Of a stretch of DNA of 64,000 nucleotides, positions 16,553-26,274 are shown piece after piece. Location: contig NZ_QKRB01000051.1 of NCBI RefSeq assembly GCF_003233845.1, positions 1-64,000 on the forward strand, written 5' to 3'. Made by a program: the position numbers and the translations under genes. The stretch's first letter is position 1. Each line of letters opens with the position of its first letter. The notes under the pieces were generated by a model that was given only the letters and a program-made list of their open reading frames with translations, made no database searches and was not told the DNA's origin. This DNA comes from Paenibacillus sambharensis. Its GTDB lineage: Bacteria; Bacillota; Bacilli; Paenibacillales; Paenibacillaceae.

Positions 16553-18316
16553 TTACGGCTGTCCCGCAGATACCCGCTTCGGGATTGTAATCTCCACAGT
16601 TGTTCCTGCACCGAGCCGGCTGGTGATGTGCACGCCGTACTGCTGGCCGTAATGCAGCTTGATCCGCTGATCGACATTGCCAATCCCGTAGCCGATCGAT
16701 ACGTTCCCCGGCGGGCCCAGCAGCTGCCGCAGCGTATCCGGATGCATGCCAAGCCCGTCGTCGATCACCTGGAAGACGATCCGTTCCTCCATGGCGGCAC
16801 CTGTTATCCGGATATTGATCCGGTCACCATACCATGCGTGCTCCAGAACATTTTCCACAAACGGCTGCAGGATAAGCTTGATGGTCTCATAGCCCATAAT
16901 GTCCGGATCAATCTCATACCAGACGGTCATGCCGTCGCCAAACTTGGTCTTCTGTATGCTCATATACGCTTCAATCTGTTCGAGTTCATGCTTGATGGGA
17001 ATCACCGTCCTGCCCTCGTTCAGAGACAGCCGGTAAAATTTCGCCAGATCGAGCACCATCCGGTGCAGTCTGTCCACCTCCCCAAACTTGGCAAGACGGC
17101 TGATGGAGGACAGCGTATTGTACAGAAAATGCGGATTAATCTGCGCCTGCAGCGACTCAAGCTCCGCTTCCTTCTTCCGGATATTCGACAAATAGACTTC
17201 CTCAATCAGCTCTTGTATGTTATGGCCCATATCATTCAAGGCCAGTGAGATGCGCGTAAATTCATCCCGGCCCTTAAACTGAATCCGCTTGTGAAAATCC
17301 CCCTCCCGGAATGCATCCAGCACAGCGACAATCTTAGACACCTTGCGGGCGAAGGAGCGGGATATGTAGAGTCCGGCCATCGCGAATATAAGATAACAGA
17401 GCAGGCCGATCAGAATCGTCCAGCCTGTAACCTGCCTAGTAGCTGCCTCCGTAATGTCGCCTGGCAAGAGTCCTATCAGCTTCCAGTTCAGCCGGTTCAG
17501 ATTTTCTTCTACAACCATGTAATCGTCCAGGCTCCGCTGGTCCAGCGGCTGACCCGGCTGAAGAACCGTTCCGCCCGAAGAGGTCACAATGACTCCCTGC
17601 TCGTCCACAATCATCATGCTCGACCCCTCCGCAAGCCGGCCGGCCTCCAGACTTTCGAACAAGTCGCTGATCCGGGTCGTAATACGGAGAAAACCAATTT
17701 CCTTGAGCTCAAACGGATCATTCGGCTCAATGAGCCGGCGGAGCAGGGAAATTTGACCGAGCGCGGCATCTCGTTCCACCTGTCTCCATTCCATTGTGGC
17801 CCCATACTGCTCAGCCGGAAAAGTCTCGTACCAGGGTTTCCCATGGAGTCTATCGATATGGTAAAAGTCATAAACCGAGCCCATTCCGCTAAGCGCATTG
17901 CCGCCCGGGTAGGCGTGGTAGATCTCCGGAAGTGTCTCATTGTGCATGAAGACAGTCAAATGCATCTTGTTATGGGCCGCATCCAGTGTGCTCTGGATTC
18001 TCGGCAGCACATACTCTGTCATGGAAGCGTAGCTCTCATAACCGCCTTTGCTCTGCCGCAGATGCAGGGCCAGCCTCGTGTCAAAGTAAAGCATGCTTGA
18101 GACATTCGCTACATCGTCCATCCGGTAATTAATATTGTCCTTCACCTGGCTCAGCATGCTCCGGTAGTTCTCCCGGGCGTTCTCCTGTGCGGACTCCACG
18201 AAAATCATGTTCGCCATATAAGCTGCCAGCAGCACGGGAATAATAATAAACACACAATAGGTAATCATGAGCTTATGGCCAAAAGGGACATAATCACGTT
18301 TGCTCTTCGGTTTCAT
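16553..18316 (-). CDS. YesM-type sensor histidine kinase
   Basis: 587 aa. TM1 about 12-35, extracellular Cache-type domain about 40-290, TM2 about 296-318, HAMP, then the LytS/YesM-type kinase core. The phospho-acceptor His is in QAQINPHFLYNTL near residue 395. The HATPase N box is LQPFVENVLEHAW and the G boxes are DDGLGM and GYGIGNVDQR. ATG at 18316 is chosen because GAGGGGG lies 6 bases before it. It follows its response regulator with a 28-base gap. By family precedent and position it senses the sugar carried by the neighbouring ABC transporter. The ligand is not identifiable. Confidence 0.92.
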   Translation of the reverse strand: MKPKSKRDYVPFGHKLMITYCVFIIIPVLLAAYMANMIFVESAQENARENYRSMLSQVKDNINYRMDDVANVSSMLYFDTRLALHLRQSKGGYESYASMTEYVLPRIQSTLDAAHNKMHLTVFMHNETLPEIYHAYPGGNALSGMGSVYDFYHIDRLHGKPWYETFPAEQYGATMEWRQVERDAALGQISLLRRLIEPNDPFELKEIGFLRITTRISDLFESLEAGRLAEGSSMMIVDEQGVIVTSSGGTVLQPGQPLDQRSLDDYMVVEENLNRLNWKLIGLLPGDITEAATRQVTGWTILIGLLCYLIFAMAGLYISRSFARKVSKIVAVLDAFREGDFHKRIQFKGRDEFTRISLALNDMGHNIQELIEEVYLSNIRKKEAELESLQAQINPHFLYNTLSSISRLAKFGEVDRLHRMVLDLAKFYRLSLNEGRTVIPIKHELEQIEAYMSIQKTKFGDGMTVWYEIDPDIMGYETIKLILQPFVENVLEHAWYGDRINIRITGAAMEERIVFQVIDDGLGMHPDTLRQLLGPPGNVSIGYGIGNVDQRIKLHYGQQYGVHITSRLGAGTTVEITIPKRVSAGQP

Positions 18317-18344
18317 AGCTGTCCCCCTCATATCGTTCAGAACG

Positions 18345-19898
18345 TTAGGAGCGGCGGTATTCCATCGGTGTCATGCCATAGGTTTCCTTGAACTGCCTGC
18401 TGAAGTAGGGCAAATAACGATACCCGACCTGCTCAGCAATTTCATAGATTTTGAGATTCGTCTGGCGAAGGAGCTCACCTGCCCTCTCCATTCGGAGAGC
18501 AATCAGATATTCGCTGAAATTCTGTCCCGTCTCCTCCTTGAACAGCTGTCCCAGATAGTTGGGAGAGAACGAGAAATGCTCCGCCGCATCCTTCAGCGTG
18601 ATGTTATCCGCAAGCCGTTCCCCTACATACCGCTGCACATCCTGTACCAGCTTCCAGTTCTTCTTCTGCTTCTTCTTATGGAGCAGCTCCGACAGCTCGT
18701 AAACCTGACGTCTCAGCCAGGACTGGATATCCTGGATGGTTTCGAATTGCATAATAATGTCCAGCTTGTTGAACTCAATACCGAGAAGCTGAAACAGATC
18801 TTCATTCATCGTATGCAGATACTGATCCAGCTTCATCAGGATGTTCAGAGTGAAGCTGCGGATCGTAAATCCCGTCTTCAGGCTGCGGGCAGCCTGAAAC
18901 AAGGCTTCAATCTCATCATGAACCGCTACCAGCTCATATCTCGTCATAGCGGAGAAGAGCGCTTCCAGACGTTCATCCAGATGCCTGATATCTTCCTTCT
19001 CGGTCCGCCGCACATCTCCGATTTGGATCAGCTTCCCTTTGCCATGAAACATCTTATAATCGAGCGCTTCCACCGCCTGCCTGTATGAGCCCTGAACCTC
19101 TACCAGCCTGACACAGGGAGCGCCAAGGCCCGCTGTCATGGTGAAGGGGAAGGTCGCCCTGATAGAAGCGAGCAGTTCTTCGATGACCGGCACAGCGGTC
19201 TGCTCCTGCAGCAGCAGTGCAGCACGCTTGCGGCTCAGCCTGCAGACATAGTCGATTCCATGCTTCCTGCAAAGGGATGTGACCTGCTGCATCCAGTCGG
19301 TAACTGCCCTGTCCCCGCTATCGCTTGCCGGGATAAGCTTCCAGGCCAGGTCATCCATCTCCAGTACCGCTGCGCAAGCCGGCCATGCGAATGAGCCCAG
19401 CCCGTAATCCTGTTCAAGCTTAATACGCACGGTATCACTATAAATGCCTTCCAACAACTGCTCCAGGTATTCGTTCCTCATAAGCGGCTCCATCTGTGAA
19501 TATGCGGCTTCCCTGCTGCGTTCTTCATCCAGATGTTTCCGAATCTGGCTAAGCGAATCGATCAGCTCCTGGTCATCCATCGGCTTTAGGACATAGTTCC
19601 ACGCATTCAGCTTCAGTGCCTGCTTCGCATACTGGAAATCCTGATACCCGCTGACGAAAACCACTTTAATATCCTTGCGAATTTCCGCTGCCCGCTTCGC
19701 CAGCTCCAGACCGCTCATATTCGGCATCCGGATATCGGTGACAAGAATATCTACGGCCTGCTCCTCCAGTACCTTACAGGCAGCAAATCCATTGGTAACC
19801 CCCTCCACAACCTCCATACCCAGTTCCCCCCAGGGAATAAAGGTTTTCATTCCCTCCAGATCCAGCCGTTCGTCATCTGCAAGAAGCACCTTGTACAT
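18345..19898 (-). CDS. YesN-type response regulator with AraC DNA-binding domain
   Basis: 517 aa. The receiver (about 1-120) has acidic residues in LLADDERLD, the phospho-Asp in DILVTDIRMPNMSG and the Lys in NYVLKPMDD. A helical linker of about 280 residues follows. Two AraC-type HTH motifs close the protein (LKDAAEHFSFSPNYLGQLFK; IYEIAEQVGYRYLPYFSRQFK). ATG at 19898 has AAGGGAG 8 bases upstream. With the YesM-type kinase it should activate the sugar transporter operon directly upstream. Confidence 0.92.
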   Translation of the reverse strand: MYKVLLADDERLDLEGMKTFIPWGELGMEVVEGVTNGFAACKVLEEQAVDILVTDIRMPNMSGLELAKRAAEIRKDIKVVFVSGYQDFQYAKQALKLNAWNYVLKPMDDQELIDSLSQIRKHLDEERSREAAYSQMEPLMRNEYLEQLLEGIYSDTVRIKLEQDYGLGSFAWPACAAVLEMDDLAWKLIPASDSGDRAVTDWMQQVTSLCRKHGIDYVCRLSRKRAALLLQEQTAVPVIEELLASIRATFPFTMTAGLGAPCVRLVEVQGSYRQAVEALDYKMFHGKGKLIQIGDVRRTEKEDIRHLDERLEALFSAMTRYELVAVHDEIEALFQAARSLKTGFTIRSFTLNILMKLDQYLHTMNEDLFQLLGIEFNKLDIIMQFETIQDIQSWLRRQVYELSELLHKKKQKKNWKLVQDVQRYVGERLADNITLKDAAEHFSFSPNYLGQLFKEETGQNFSEYLIALRMERAGELLRQTNLKIYEIAEQVGYRYLPYFSRQFKETYGMTPMEYRRS

Positions 19899-19969
19899 CG
19901 GCCGCACTCCCTTCCTATCCGATGAGTCCATATCAGTTTAGCAATTCGCAGTGTAAGCATACTGCGCAA

Positions 19970-19998
19970 AGAGGGTATACTTTGAAAGTATACCCTCT
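19970..19998 (-). terminator. Hairpin between lplA and the response-regulator gene
   Basis: A 29-base perfect inverted repeat, AGAGGGTATACTTT and AAAGTATACCCTCT around one base, followed on the minus strand by TTTGCGC. It lies 50 bases past the lplA stop and could attenuate read-through into the regulator genes. It could also be an operator. Confidence 0.5.
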
Positions 19999-20048
19999 CA
20001 TTCCTGCTGCATGTAGATGAATTGCTGCTCGATGCCGCTCAGGACGAT

Positions 20049-21704
20049 CTATGAATTGCCTGCCATCTTGCTCAAATTCCCCTGCCACTTCTCGGTCTTG
20101 AACTTCAGAAGCTTGTCATAGCCTGCAGACTCGGCATCCTTCTGAGCCTGGTCAAGAATCGACAGAACCTCTTCGTCGCTCTTCGCGAACAATGCTTTCG
20201 CACGGGCTTCCAGGAAGATATCTTCGATGCGCTGGCGAATTATGCCTTCCTCGCTCTCAGGCATCGGGTCCAGGTTGATAAATTCGGTAGCATCGGACTG
20301 GGTCTTCCAAGTAATTTCATTCTGCCAGCGAGTAGACCAGTTGCGCTGTTCCTCAGGCAGCGTGCTTTCATATTTTGCTTTCGTGCCATCTACGAATACA
20401 GTATTGCCCAGCCAGTTCATGTTAATCGTTGTACCCTGCAGCTTCGCCAGCTCATCCGCTTCCGTTACATACTTCTCGGTGAACTTCGGCGTAAAGCCGT
20501 CTTCTTCAACACCATCCCAGTACAGTCCCGGTGGTCCCCACATCAGGACGCTCTGGCCTTCCGGACTGGTGTACCAATCCATAAAGGCGAAGATCGCTTC
20601 CGGATCTTTGGCTTTCTTCGTAATGACCATCACGTTCCAGCCAAGCTGCGTATAGGTGCCAGGGAAGATCTTGTTCTTATCCAGACCTTCCTTGTGGACC
20701 GGCCATATCATAAAGTACCCGGCGTCCTTATCCTTCGCTGTCAGCTCCGCGTGGGCCTGCATCGCCATATCAGTCGGGCTTGCCGCTGCGAACACGGCTA
20801 CGTTGCCCGTCATTACCTTCTCCGTTACCTGGTCAAGGGTCTGGGTCATGGCATCCTGTGTAATCAGACGCTCGCGGAACAGCTTGGCCGTATACTGCAT
20901 CGATTCGCGGAAAGCCGAATCCGTGAAGATGGAGGTCAGCTCACTGCCGTTAGGCACCGCACGCATTGGCGGGAACTTCTGGTTGTCTTCCTTGAAGGCA
21001 GAGTACAGAACATCCAGTCCCTGTCCATCCTTGGCCAGATGCGGCTCAAACGGCGTGACATTAGGATACTTGGCCTTTACCTGCTTCAGGTATTCGTACA
21101 GATCATCTGTAGTTTCGAGCTTCGGAGAGCCCAGCTCTTCATAGATCTTCTTGTTGACGACATAGCCGGCGTTTCCGTTCGGCTGGCTCGTATACCAGTT
21201 AGGGAACTGGTACAGCTTGCCGTCCTCTGAGCGCAGCATGTTAATACCTGCATCTCCTAGCCACTTTTTCAAATTCGGGTATTTATCCAGGTATTCATCA
21301 TAGGACACCAGCATGCCTGCCTGGCGCAGTTTCTCTACATCCGAGCCGCGCTCCATCCAGATGACATCCGGAAGGTCGTTCGTTGCGATCATCGTGTTCA
21401 GCTTCTGTGCAGCGCTGCCGCCCGAATGAATCGCTTTGATATTAACCTGCTTGTTCTCCTTGATCCACTTCGATGATGCATCTTCGCCCCAAGGAGGCAT
21501 CGTGTACCAGTCATAGTGGCCATAGAAGCTAAAATCAAGCGGCTGTGCTCCAAGCTCAAACTTCTGGCTGACAGTCTCACTGCCGCTGTTCGTGCTTCCG
21601 GTATTCTGAGGTGCATTGTTATTGCCGCCGGAACAGCCGGCGAGCAGCGATACCGCCATAACTGCGGACACGATGGGCGTGATAAACTTCTTTCTCATCT
21701 TCAT
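20049..21704 (-). CDS. lplA: LplA-type extracellular sugar-binding lipoprotein
   Basis: 551 aa. The N terminus is a lipoprotein signal with lipobox LLAGC near residue 23. The body is a large cluster-1 solute-binding protein (VIWMERGSDVEKLRQAG, LYQFPNWYTSQPNGNAGYVVNK, WGPPGLYWDGVE), the size class used for oligosaccharides in Paenibacillus. ATG at 21704 has GAGGGG 9 bases upstream; the frame runs 23 codons further without support. It is third in the operon after two permease genes. No ATPase is encoded here, so a shared MsmX-like ATPase is expected. The sugar is unknown. Confidence 0.9.
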   Translation of the reverse strand: MKMRKKFITPIVSAVMAVSLLAGCSGGNNNAPQNTGSTNSGSETVSQKFELGAQPLDFSFYGHYDWYTMPPWGEDASSKWIKENKQVNIKAIHSGGSAAQKLNTMIATNDLPDVIWMERGSDVEKLRQAGMLVSYDEYLDKYPNLKKWLGDAGINMLRSEDGKLYQFPNWYTSQPNGNAGYVVNKKIYEELGSPKLETTDDLYEYLKQVKAKYPNVTPFEPHLAKDGQGLDVLYSAFKEDNQKFPPMRAVPNGSELTSIFTDSAFRESMQYTAKLFRERLITQDAMTQTLDQVTEKVMTGNVAVFAAASPTDMAMQAHAELTAKDKDAGYFMIWPVHKEGLDKNKIFPGTYTQLGWNVMVITKKAKDPEAIFAFMDWYTSPEGQSVLMWGPPGLYWDGVEEDGFTPKFTEKYVTEADELAKLQGTTINMNWLGNTVFVDGTKAKYESTLPEEQRNWSTRWQNEITWKTQSDATEFINLDPMPESEEGIIRQRIEDIFLEARAKALFAKSDEEVLSILDQAQKDAESAGYDKLLKFKTEKWQGNLSKMAGNS

Positions 21705-21795
21705 ACCGTAATACCCCTCTCTTATCGTTGAATCGAAAATGTTGGGATGAAGCAGACCTGCATCTATGGTCAAAGCTTGCGCTTAGAACCCGGTA

Positions 21796-22692
21796 CTATT
21801 CCTTCAAGGAGCCGACAAGCACACCTTTTACGAAGTATTTCTGAACGAACGGATACACCATAATGATAGGCAGTGTAGCGACGACCATGGTCGCCATGGA
21901 CAAAGACTTCGTCGTGACGCTGCGCATCTTGGCCATCTGGCCCTGAGCGGCTGAATCAAGCTGGGACATCTGCTCCGACATAATGTTCGAGTTCAATATC
22001 TGCTTAAGCATCGTCTGAATCGGCAGCAGCTGCTCATTGGTGATGTAGATGCTCGGCAGGAACCAGTCATTCCAGTGGTACACGGCGGTGAACAGCGCCA
22101 AGGTTGCCACGACCGGCCCCGACAGGGGCAGGACGATCCGGAAGAAAATCCCCCAGCTGCCGCAGCCGTCCATCTTCGCGGATTCCTCCAGACCTGCAGG
22201 CAGGCCGAGGAAGAAGGTGCGGAAGATAATCATATTCCATACGCTTACGAGCGACGGAATGACGAACACCCAGAAGGAGTTCATGAGACCCAGCTCACGA
22301 ATCAGCAGGTAGGATGGAATCAGTCCGCCGCTGAAGTACATCGTGATGATGCAGAGCACCATGTAGAACTTGCGTCCCATCAGCTCCTTCTTCGAAATCC
22401 CGTATGCGAAGATCGCCGTAACCATGATGGACGCGAACGTTCCAACGACCGTTCTCAATACCGAGATGAAGAAGCTGTTCACAAGGCGCGAATCGTTAAG
22501 GACGACAGCGTAATTCTCGAAGGTGAATGATCTGGGCCAGAACGTGATGCCGCCCTGGGCGGTGTCCATGCCGCTGTTAAGTGAAATGACAACGGCATTC
22601 CAGAACGGGTAGAACGTTGTGAACGCCAGGAGAGCAAGCAGAATATAAATCGTTACGTGCATCACACGATCGCCGAAGCTTAATTTTAGCAC
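21796..22692 (-). CDS. ytcP: YtcP-type carbohydrate ABC permease
   Basis: 298 aa with six membrane segments. The EAA loop that contacts the ATPase is in EESAKMDGCGSWGIFFRIVL. The family C terminus (VYPFVQKYFVKGVLVGSLKE) is intact. The start is GTG, with GGGAGG 10 bases upstream. It pairs with the LplB-type permease upstream (37-base gap) as the heterodimeric channel for sugar import. Confidence 0.92.
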   Translation of the reverse strand: MLKLSFGDRVMHVTIYILLALLAFTTFYPFWNAVVISLNSGMDTAQGGITFWPRSFTFENYAVVLNDSRLVNSFFISVLRTVVGTFASIMVTAIFAYGISKKELMGRKFYMVLCIITMYFSGGLIPSYLLIRELGLMNSFWVFVIPSLVSVWNMIIFRTFFLGLPAGLEESAKMDGCGSWGIFFRIVLPLSGPVVATLALFTAVYHWNDWFLPSIYITNEQLLPIQTMLKQILNSNIMSEQMSQLDSAAQGQMAKMRSVTTKSLSMATMVVATLPIIMVYPFVQKYFVKGVLVGSLKE

Positions 22693-22729
22693 GACCCGAT
22701 CGCCTCCCTTAAGTGAAGTATAATGAACT

Positions 22730-23728
22730 CTACCACAGACTGTTGCCGGACCGGCGTGCGATATAGTTCGCCATTGTAAGCAGGCCTACACTGATCACGG
22801 CTTTAAACAAGCCGACTGCGGTGGCGTAGGAGTACCGGGAGTTCTGAATACCGACCCTGTAAACATACGTGTCTATGACATCCGAGACATCCCGCAGCAC
22901 TGGATTGACACCAAGCAGGAGGATATCCTCGAACCCTGCGCTGAGCAGATTGCCGATCGCCAGAATCATGAAGATGATAACAACCGGCATAATCGACGGC
23001 AGCGTAATCAGGAACATTTGCTTGAATTTGCTGGCGCCATCCATCGAGGCAGCCTCATACAGATGAGGATCAATATTGGCGATCGCCGCCAGGTACACAA
23101 TCGAACCGAAGCCGATTTCCTTCCAGACGCCGGTCGTCACCAGAATGCCCCAGAAGTATTCCGGTATCGAGAGAAAATTAATGGGTTCTTCAATTAAATT
23201 CAGCTTCTGTATCATGATGTTAACGCTTCCATTATCGGTCGAAAGCATGGACATGACGAAGCCCGCTACGATTACCCACGAGAGAAAGTGAGGCAGATAG
23301 CTGATCGTCTGGACAAACCGCTTGAACACCATGTTCCGGACTTCATTCAGCATCAGCGCCAGCAGGATCGGCGCCGGGAAGCCGATGAACAGCTTCAGTA
23401 AGCTGATTACAATCGTATTGCGCATTACGCGGACGAACTCCGGTGAATCGAAGAACATCTCGAAATGCTTGAGTCCTACCCATGGGCTCTCAAAGAAGCC
23501 GCGGAAGCCTCCAAGGAAGATATTGTAGTCCTGAAAACCCATGATCAAACCGTACATCGGAATGTAGCTGAACACCAGAATAAGCAGCATCGCCGGCAGA
23601 ACCATGAGTTGAATGTCGAGCTGCTTCACAAACCGGACCAGACCGTTCCTGCCCGACCTATCCGGGTGCTTGCCGGGCTTTACCGGCTGCTGCTTGTTGC
23701 TTCCCTTCCCAAGCGGTAGTTGTGCCAT
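22730..23728 (-). CDS. lplB: LplB-type carbohydrate ABC permease
   Basis: 332 aa. A 35-residue Lys-rich cytoplasmic leader is followed by six membrane segments. The EAA loop reads LYEAASMDGASKFKQMFLITLP, and the sequence ends with the family signature MANYIARRSGNSLW. AAAGGAG lies 8 bases before the ATG. It is the first gene of lplB-ytcP-lplA. A cre-like site about 110 bases upstream suggests carbon catabolite control. Confidence 0.92.
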   Translation of the reverse strand: MAQLPLGKGSNKQQPVKPGKHPDRSGRNGLVRFVKQLDIQLMVLPAMLLILVFSYIPMYGLIMGFQDYNIFLGGFRGFFESPWVGLKHFEMFFDSPEFVRVMRNTIVISLLKLFIGFPAPILLALMLNEVRNMVFKRFVQTISYLPHFLSWVIVAGFVMSMLSTDNGSVNIMIQKLNLIEEPINFLSIPEYFWGILVTTGVWKEIGFGSIVYLAAIANIDPHLYEAASMDGASKFKQMFLITLPSIMPVVIIFMILAIGNLLSAGFEDILLLGVNPVLRDVSDVIDTYVYRVGIQNSRYSYATAVGLFKAVISVGLLTMANYIARRSGNSLW

Positions 23729-23837
23729 AGGCGTTTCTCCTTTGCAGCTTGCTTCGTTCTTATGTTCTAATTGTACGGGAGGGACGACAGCGCGGATATC
23801 TGCCTGAGCAACGAAAAATGATACTAATCAACGAAGT

Positions 23838-23852
23838 TTGAAAGCGCATTCA
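23838..23852. promoter_or_regulatory. cre (CcpA) site upstream of the sugar transporter
   Basis: TTGAAAGCGCATTCA fits the consensus WTGNAANCGNWNNCW at every defined position. It lies upstream of lplB, where CcpA would repress in the presence of preferred sugars. Confidence 0.55.
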
Positions 23853-23916
23853 CAAATCAGCATGCGTTAAGCAGCTTGAATGCTATTCTTACGCATTCGT
23901 ACATATGATTTACCTC

Positions 23917-23958
23917 AAAAAAACACGGCCGGTCAGGAACAGGTTCCCGGCCGGCCGT
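23917..23958 (-). terminator. Rho-independent terminator of the DHA2 exporter gene
   Basis: On the minus strand ACGGCCGG pairs with CCGGCCGT and is followed by GTTTTTTT. It lies 30 bases past the stop at 23988 and isolates the exporter from the sugar operon. Confidence 0.85.
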
Positions 23959-23987
23959 TGTCTTATTCAAGTTTAAGCATACTCAGC

Positions 23988-25493
23988 TTAATGCATCGCG
24001 GGACTTGGAGCCGTTACTTCCCCTTGCTCCTCCTGCGGTGCTGCCGCACGTCTGACGAAAAAGGAAAGGACAAGTGCACCGATTGCAAAGTAGAAGCCGA
24101 CCTGGAACGAGCCTGTGACCCCCTCATTCAGCGCAGCTGCCATTTCCGGAGGGGTCGGTGCCAGTGGATTAACGCTCTCGGTCGCCAGATAATCATTCAT
24201 TCCCGACTGCATCAGGCTGATGAAGAAGGCAACCCCGATTGCACCAGCTACCTGCTGCAGCGTGTTCATGATCGCCGTGCCGTGCGGATAATACCTGCGC
24301 GGGAGCTGATTCAGACCGTTGGTCTGCGTCGGCATCATGATCATCGAGAGCGCCACCATCATGACGCAGTGAAGCGCAATGAACGTTCCCTTCGACGTCG
24401 TCATGGATACCTGTGTGAACATCCACATCACGCCCGCCAGAATAGCCGCACCAGGCACAACGAGCGCCCGCGGGCCAAACTTGTCAAACAGCTTGCCTGT
24501 TACAGGAGACAGGAATCCGTTCAGAATACCGCCTGGAAGCATCAGCAGGCCGGAAGTAAAGGCCGTGAGCATCAGCCCTTGCTGGAACAGCATAGGCAGC
24601 AGAAGCATCGTGGAGAACAAGGTCATCATGACGATCATGATCAGCACCGTTGCCAGCGAGAACATCGGCGACTTAAACGCCCGCAGATCCAGCATCGGAT
24701 TCTTGGAAGCAAGCTGCCGGATAACGAACAGTACCAGCGAGATTCCGCCGACAATCAGCGAGATATAGACCTCAGGACTGCTCCAGCCTCCGTGCCCTTC
24801 TCCCGCGCTGCTGAACCCGAACACAATTCCGCCAAAGCCGAGTGTCGATAAAATAATAGAGAGAATATCAACCTTTGGACGAGTCAGCACACTGACATTT
24901 TTCAAATAGATATAGGCAAAGATAAAGGCAAAGATGGCAAACGGCAGTACCAGATAGAACAGCCAGCGCCAATTCAACGTGTCCAGGATAAGTCCGGATA
25001 ATGTAGGTCCAATCGCTGGAGCGAACATGATGACAAGCCCCATCGTTCCCATCGCGGCCCCCCGCTTCTCAGGCGGGTACAGTACCAGTATGGTATTCAT
25101 CATCACAGGCAGCATAAGACCAGTTGCGCACGCCTGCAGCAGCCGCCCGACAAGCAGTACTTCGAAACCCGGTGCAATTGCGCATACCAGAGTGCCGAGT
25201 GAGAACAGGAACATGGCACCGAGAAACATCTGCCGGGTCGAGAACCATTGAACAAGCAGTGCCGTTACCGGGATCAGTACCCCGACCACCAGCATGTAAC
25301 CGGTTGACAGCCACTGAATCGTCGTATAAGGAACATTAAGTTCCCTGGCCAGATCTGGAAAAGCAATATTCAACAGCGTCTCGTTCAGAATGGAGAAGAA
25401 TGCGCCAATGATCAATGAGATCATAATGGGCAGCCTCTTAACATTAGCCAAATCCAGCTTCTGCGGGTTAAGGCCAGTACTTGCAGTATTCAA
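23988..25493 (-). CDS. DHA2-family (EmrB/QacA-type) multidrug exporter
   Basis: 501 aa, a major facilitator protein with about 14 hydrophobic helices. Motif C in helix 5 is MFAPAIGPTLSGLILD, and helix 1 has the family's NETLLNIAFPDLA. The closest type is LmrB/YhcA-like exporters of Firmicutes. TTG at 25493 is preceded by AAGGAGG at 8 bases. It is divergent from a MarR gene with a shared AT-rich promoter region, so the regulator probably represses it. Substrates cannot be inferred. Confidence 0.9.
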   Translation of the reverse strand: MNTASTGLNPQKLDLANVKRLPIMISLIIGAFFSILNETLLNIAFPDLARELNVPYTTIQWLSTGYMLVVGVLIPVTALLVQWFSTRQMFLGAMFLFSLGTLVCAIAPGFEVLLVGRLLQACATGLMLPVMMNTILVLYPPEKRGAAMGTMGLVIMFAPAIGPTLSGLILDTLNWRWLFYLVLPFAIFAFIFAYIYLKNVSVLTRPKVDILSIILSTLGFGGIVFGFSSAGEGHGGWSSPEVYISLIVGGISLVLFVIRQLASKNPMLDLRAFKSPMFSLATVLIMIVMMTLFSTMLLLPMLFQQGLMLTAFTSGLLMLPGGILNGFLSPVTGKLFDKFGPRALVVPGAAILAGVMWMFTQVSMTTSKGTFIALHCVMMVALSMIMMPTQTNGLNQLPRRYYPHGTAIMNTLQQVAGAIGVAFFISLMQSGMNDYLATESVNPLAPTPPEMAAALNEGVTGSFQVGFYFAIGALVLSFFVRRAAAPQEEQGEVTAPSPAMH

Positions 25494-25581
25494 GTGTGGT
25501 TCCTCCTTAATATGTATCTTTCTAGACTCCGTGAATTACAGCGCCCGCACTCTCCTTGCGTTCGCCTATATGATTATAATT

Positions 25582-25593
25582 TAATAACTATTA
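25582..25593. promoter_or_regulatory. Candidate MarR operator in the divergent promoter region
   Basis: TAATAACTATTA is a 12-base palindrome with two mismatched centre bases in the AT-rich interval between the exporter and its divergent MarR gene. The assignment rests on position and symmetry only. Confidence 0.35.
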
Positions 25594-25666
25594 TGAATCA
25601 ATACACAATTTGCTTATTGTTTATGCTACACTGGAGTTACGTGAATGCATAAGGATGGTGTAACCA

Positions 25667-26119
25667 TTGCGAGATGAGCTCATTGAAGAACTGTCCCAAC
25701 AATTTATGGTGCTGATGCCCCTTCTACAGAAGAAGATATTCGACCGGATACCTGAAGAAGACCTCCCTGCCCTCCATCTCACGCCGGCCAACGGCCGCCT
25801 GCTTATTATTCTTAGCGAGATGCGCAGAGCTACTGTATCTGATCTGTCCCAGCGAATCTCCATTTCCCGGCCGAACATGACCCCGCTGATAGACAAGCTG
25901 GTGCAGGAAGACCTCGCCTGCCGCAAGCCGTGCACCCAGGACCGCCGGGTAACCTATATTGAAATCACCCCCAAGGGAGACCAGATTTGCAGCATCTTCC
26001 ACCGCGTAATTGCCGGAAGAGTTAAGGACATGCTTAACGGTCTTGAAGAGGAAGACCTTAATGATATGATTGTACACATGAACCGGATGAAGGAAATCCT
26101 TCTCAAGACTGGAACTTGA
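25667..26119 (+). CDS. MarR-family regulator of the adjacent exporter
   Basis: 150 aa winged-helix protein. The recognition region is SDLSQRISISRPNMTPLIDKL, and the wing is CTQDRRVTYIEITPKG. It starts with TTG after AAGGATGGTG. It is divergent from the DHA2 exporter at 25493, the usual arrangement for a repressor released by the exporter's substrates. It ends in a strong bidirectional terminator. Confidence 0.85.
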   Translation: MRDELIEELSQQFMVLMPLLQKKIFDRIPEEDLPALHLTPANGRLLIILSEMRRATVSDLSQRISISRPNMTPLIDKLVQEDLACRKPCTQDRRVTYIEITPKGDQICSIFHRVIAGRVKDMLNGLEEEDLNDMIVHMNRMKEILLKTGT

Positions 26120-26165
26120 GTCATTCTTACGATGTATCATAGCCGCGATTGGCTGACAACTATAC

Positions 26166-26222
26166 AAAATCGCCCCACAGGCGGGATGGTTACTTCCATC
26201 GTACGCCGTGGGGCGATTTTTT
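26166..26222. terminator. Bidirectional terminator between convergent genes
   Basis: Perfect 13-bp arms AAAATCGCCCCAC (26166-26178) and GTGGGGCGATTTT (26208-26220) have T tracts on both strands. It serves the MarR gene on the plus strand and the exporter on the minus strand. Confidence 0.85.
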
Positions 26223-26274
26223 GCATTCATATAAACTTAACTTAATTCAACCTGTTCAGCGTATGAATACATAT

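Noticed and set aside
17291..18100. 269-codon open frame opposite the YesM-type kinase
   Set aside because: No ribosome site; it overlaps the sensor domain of an intact gene.
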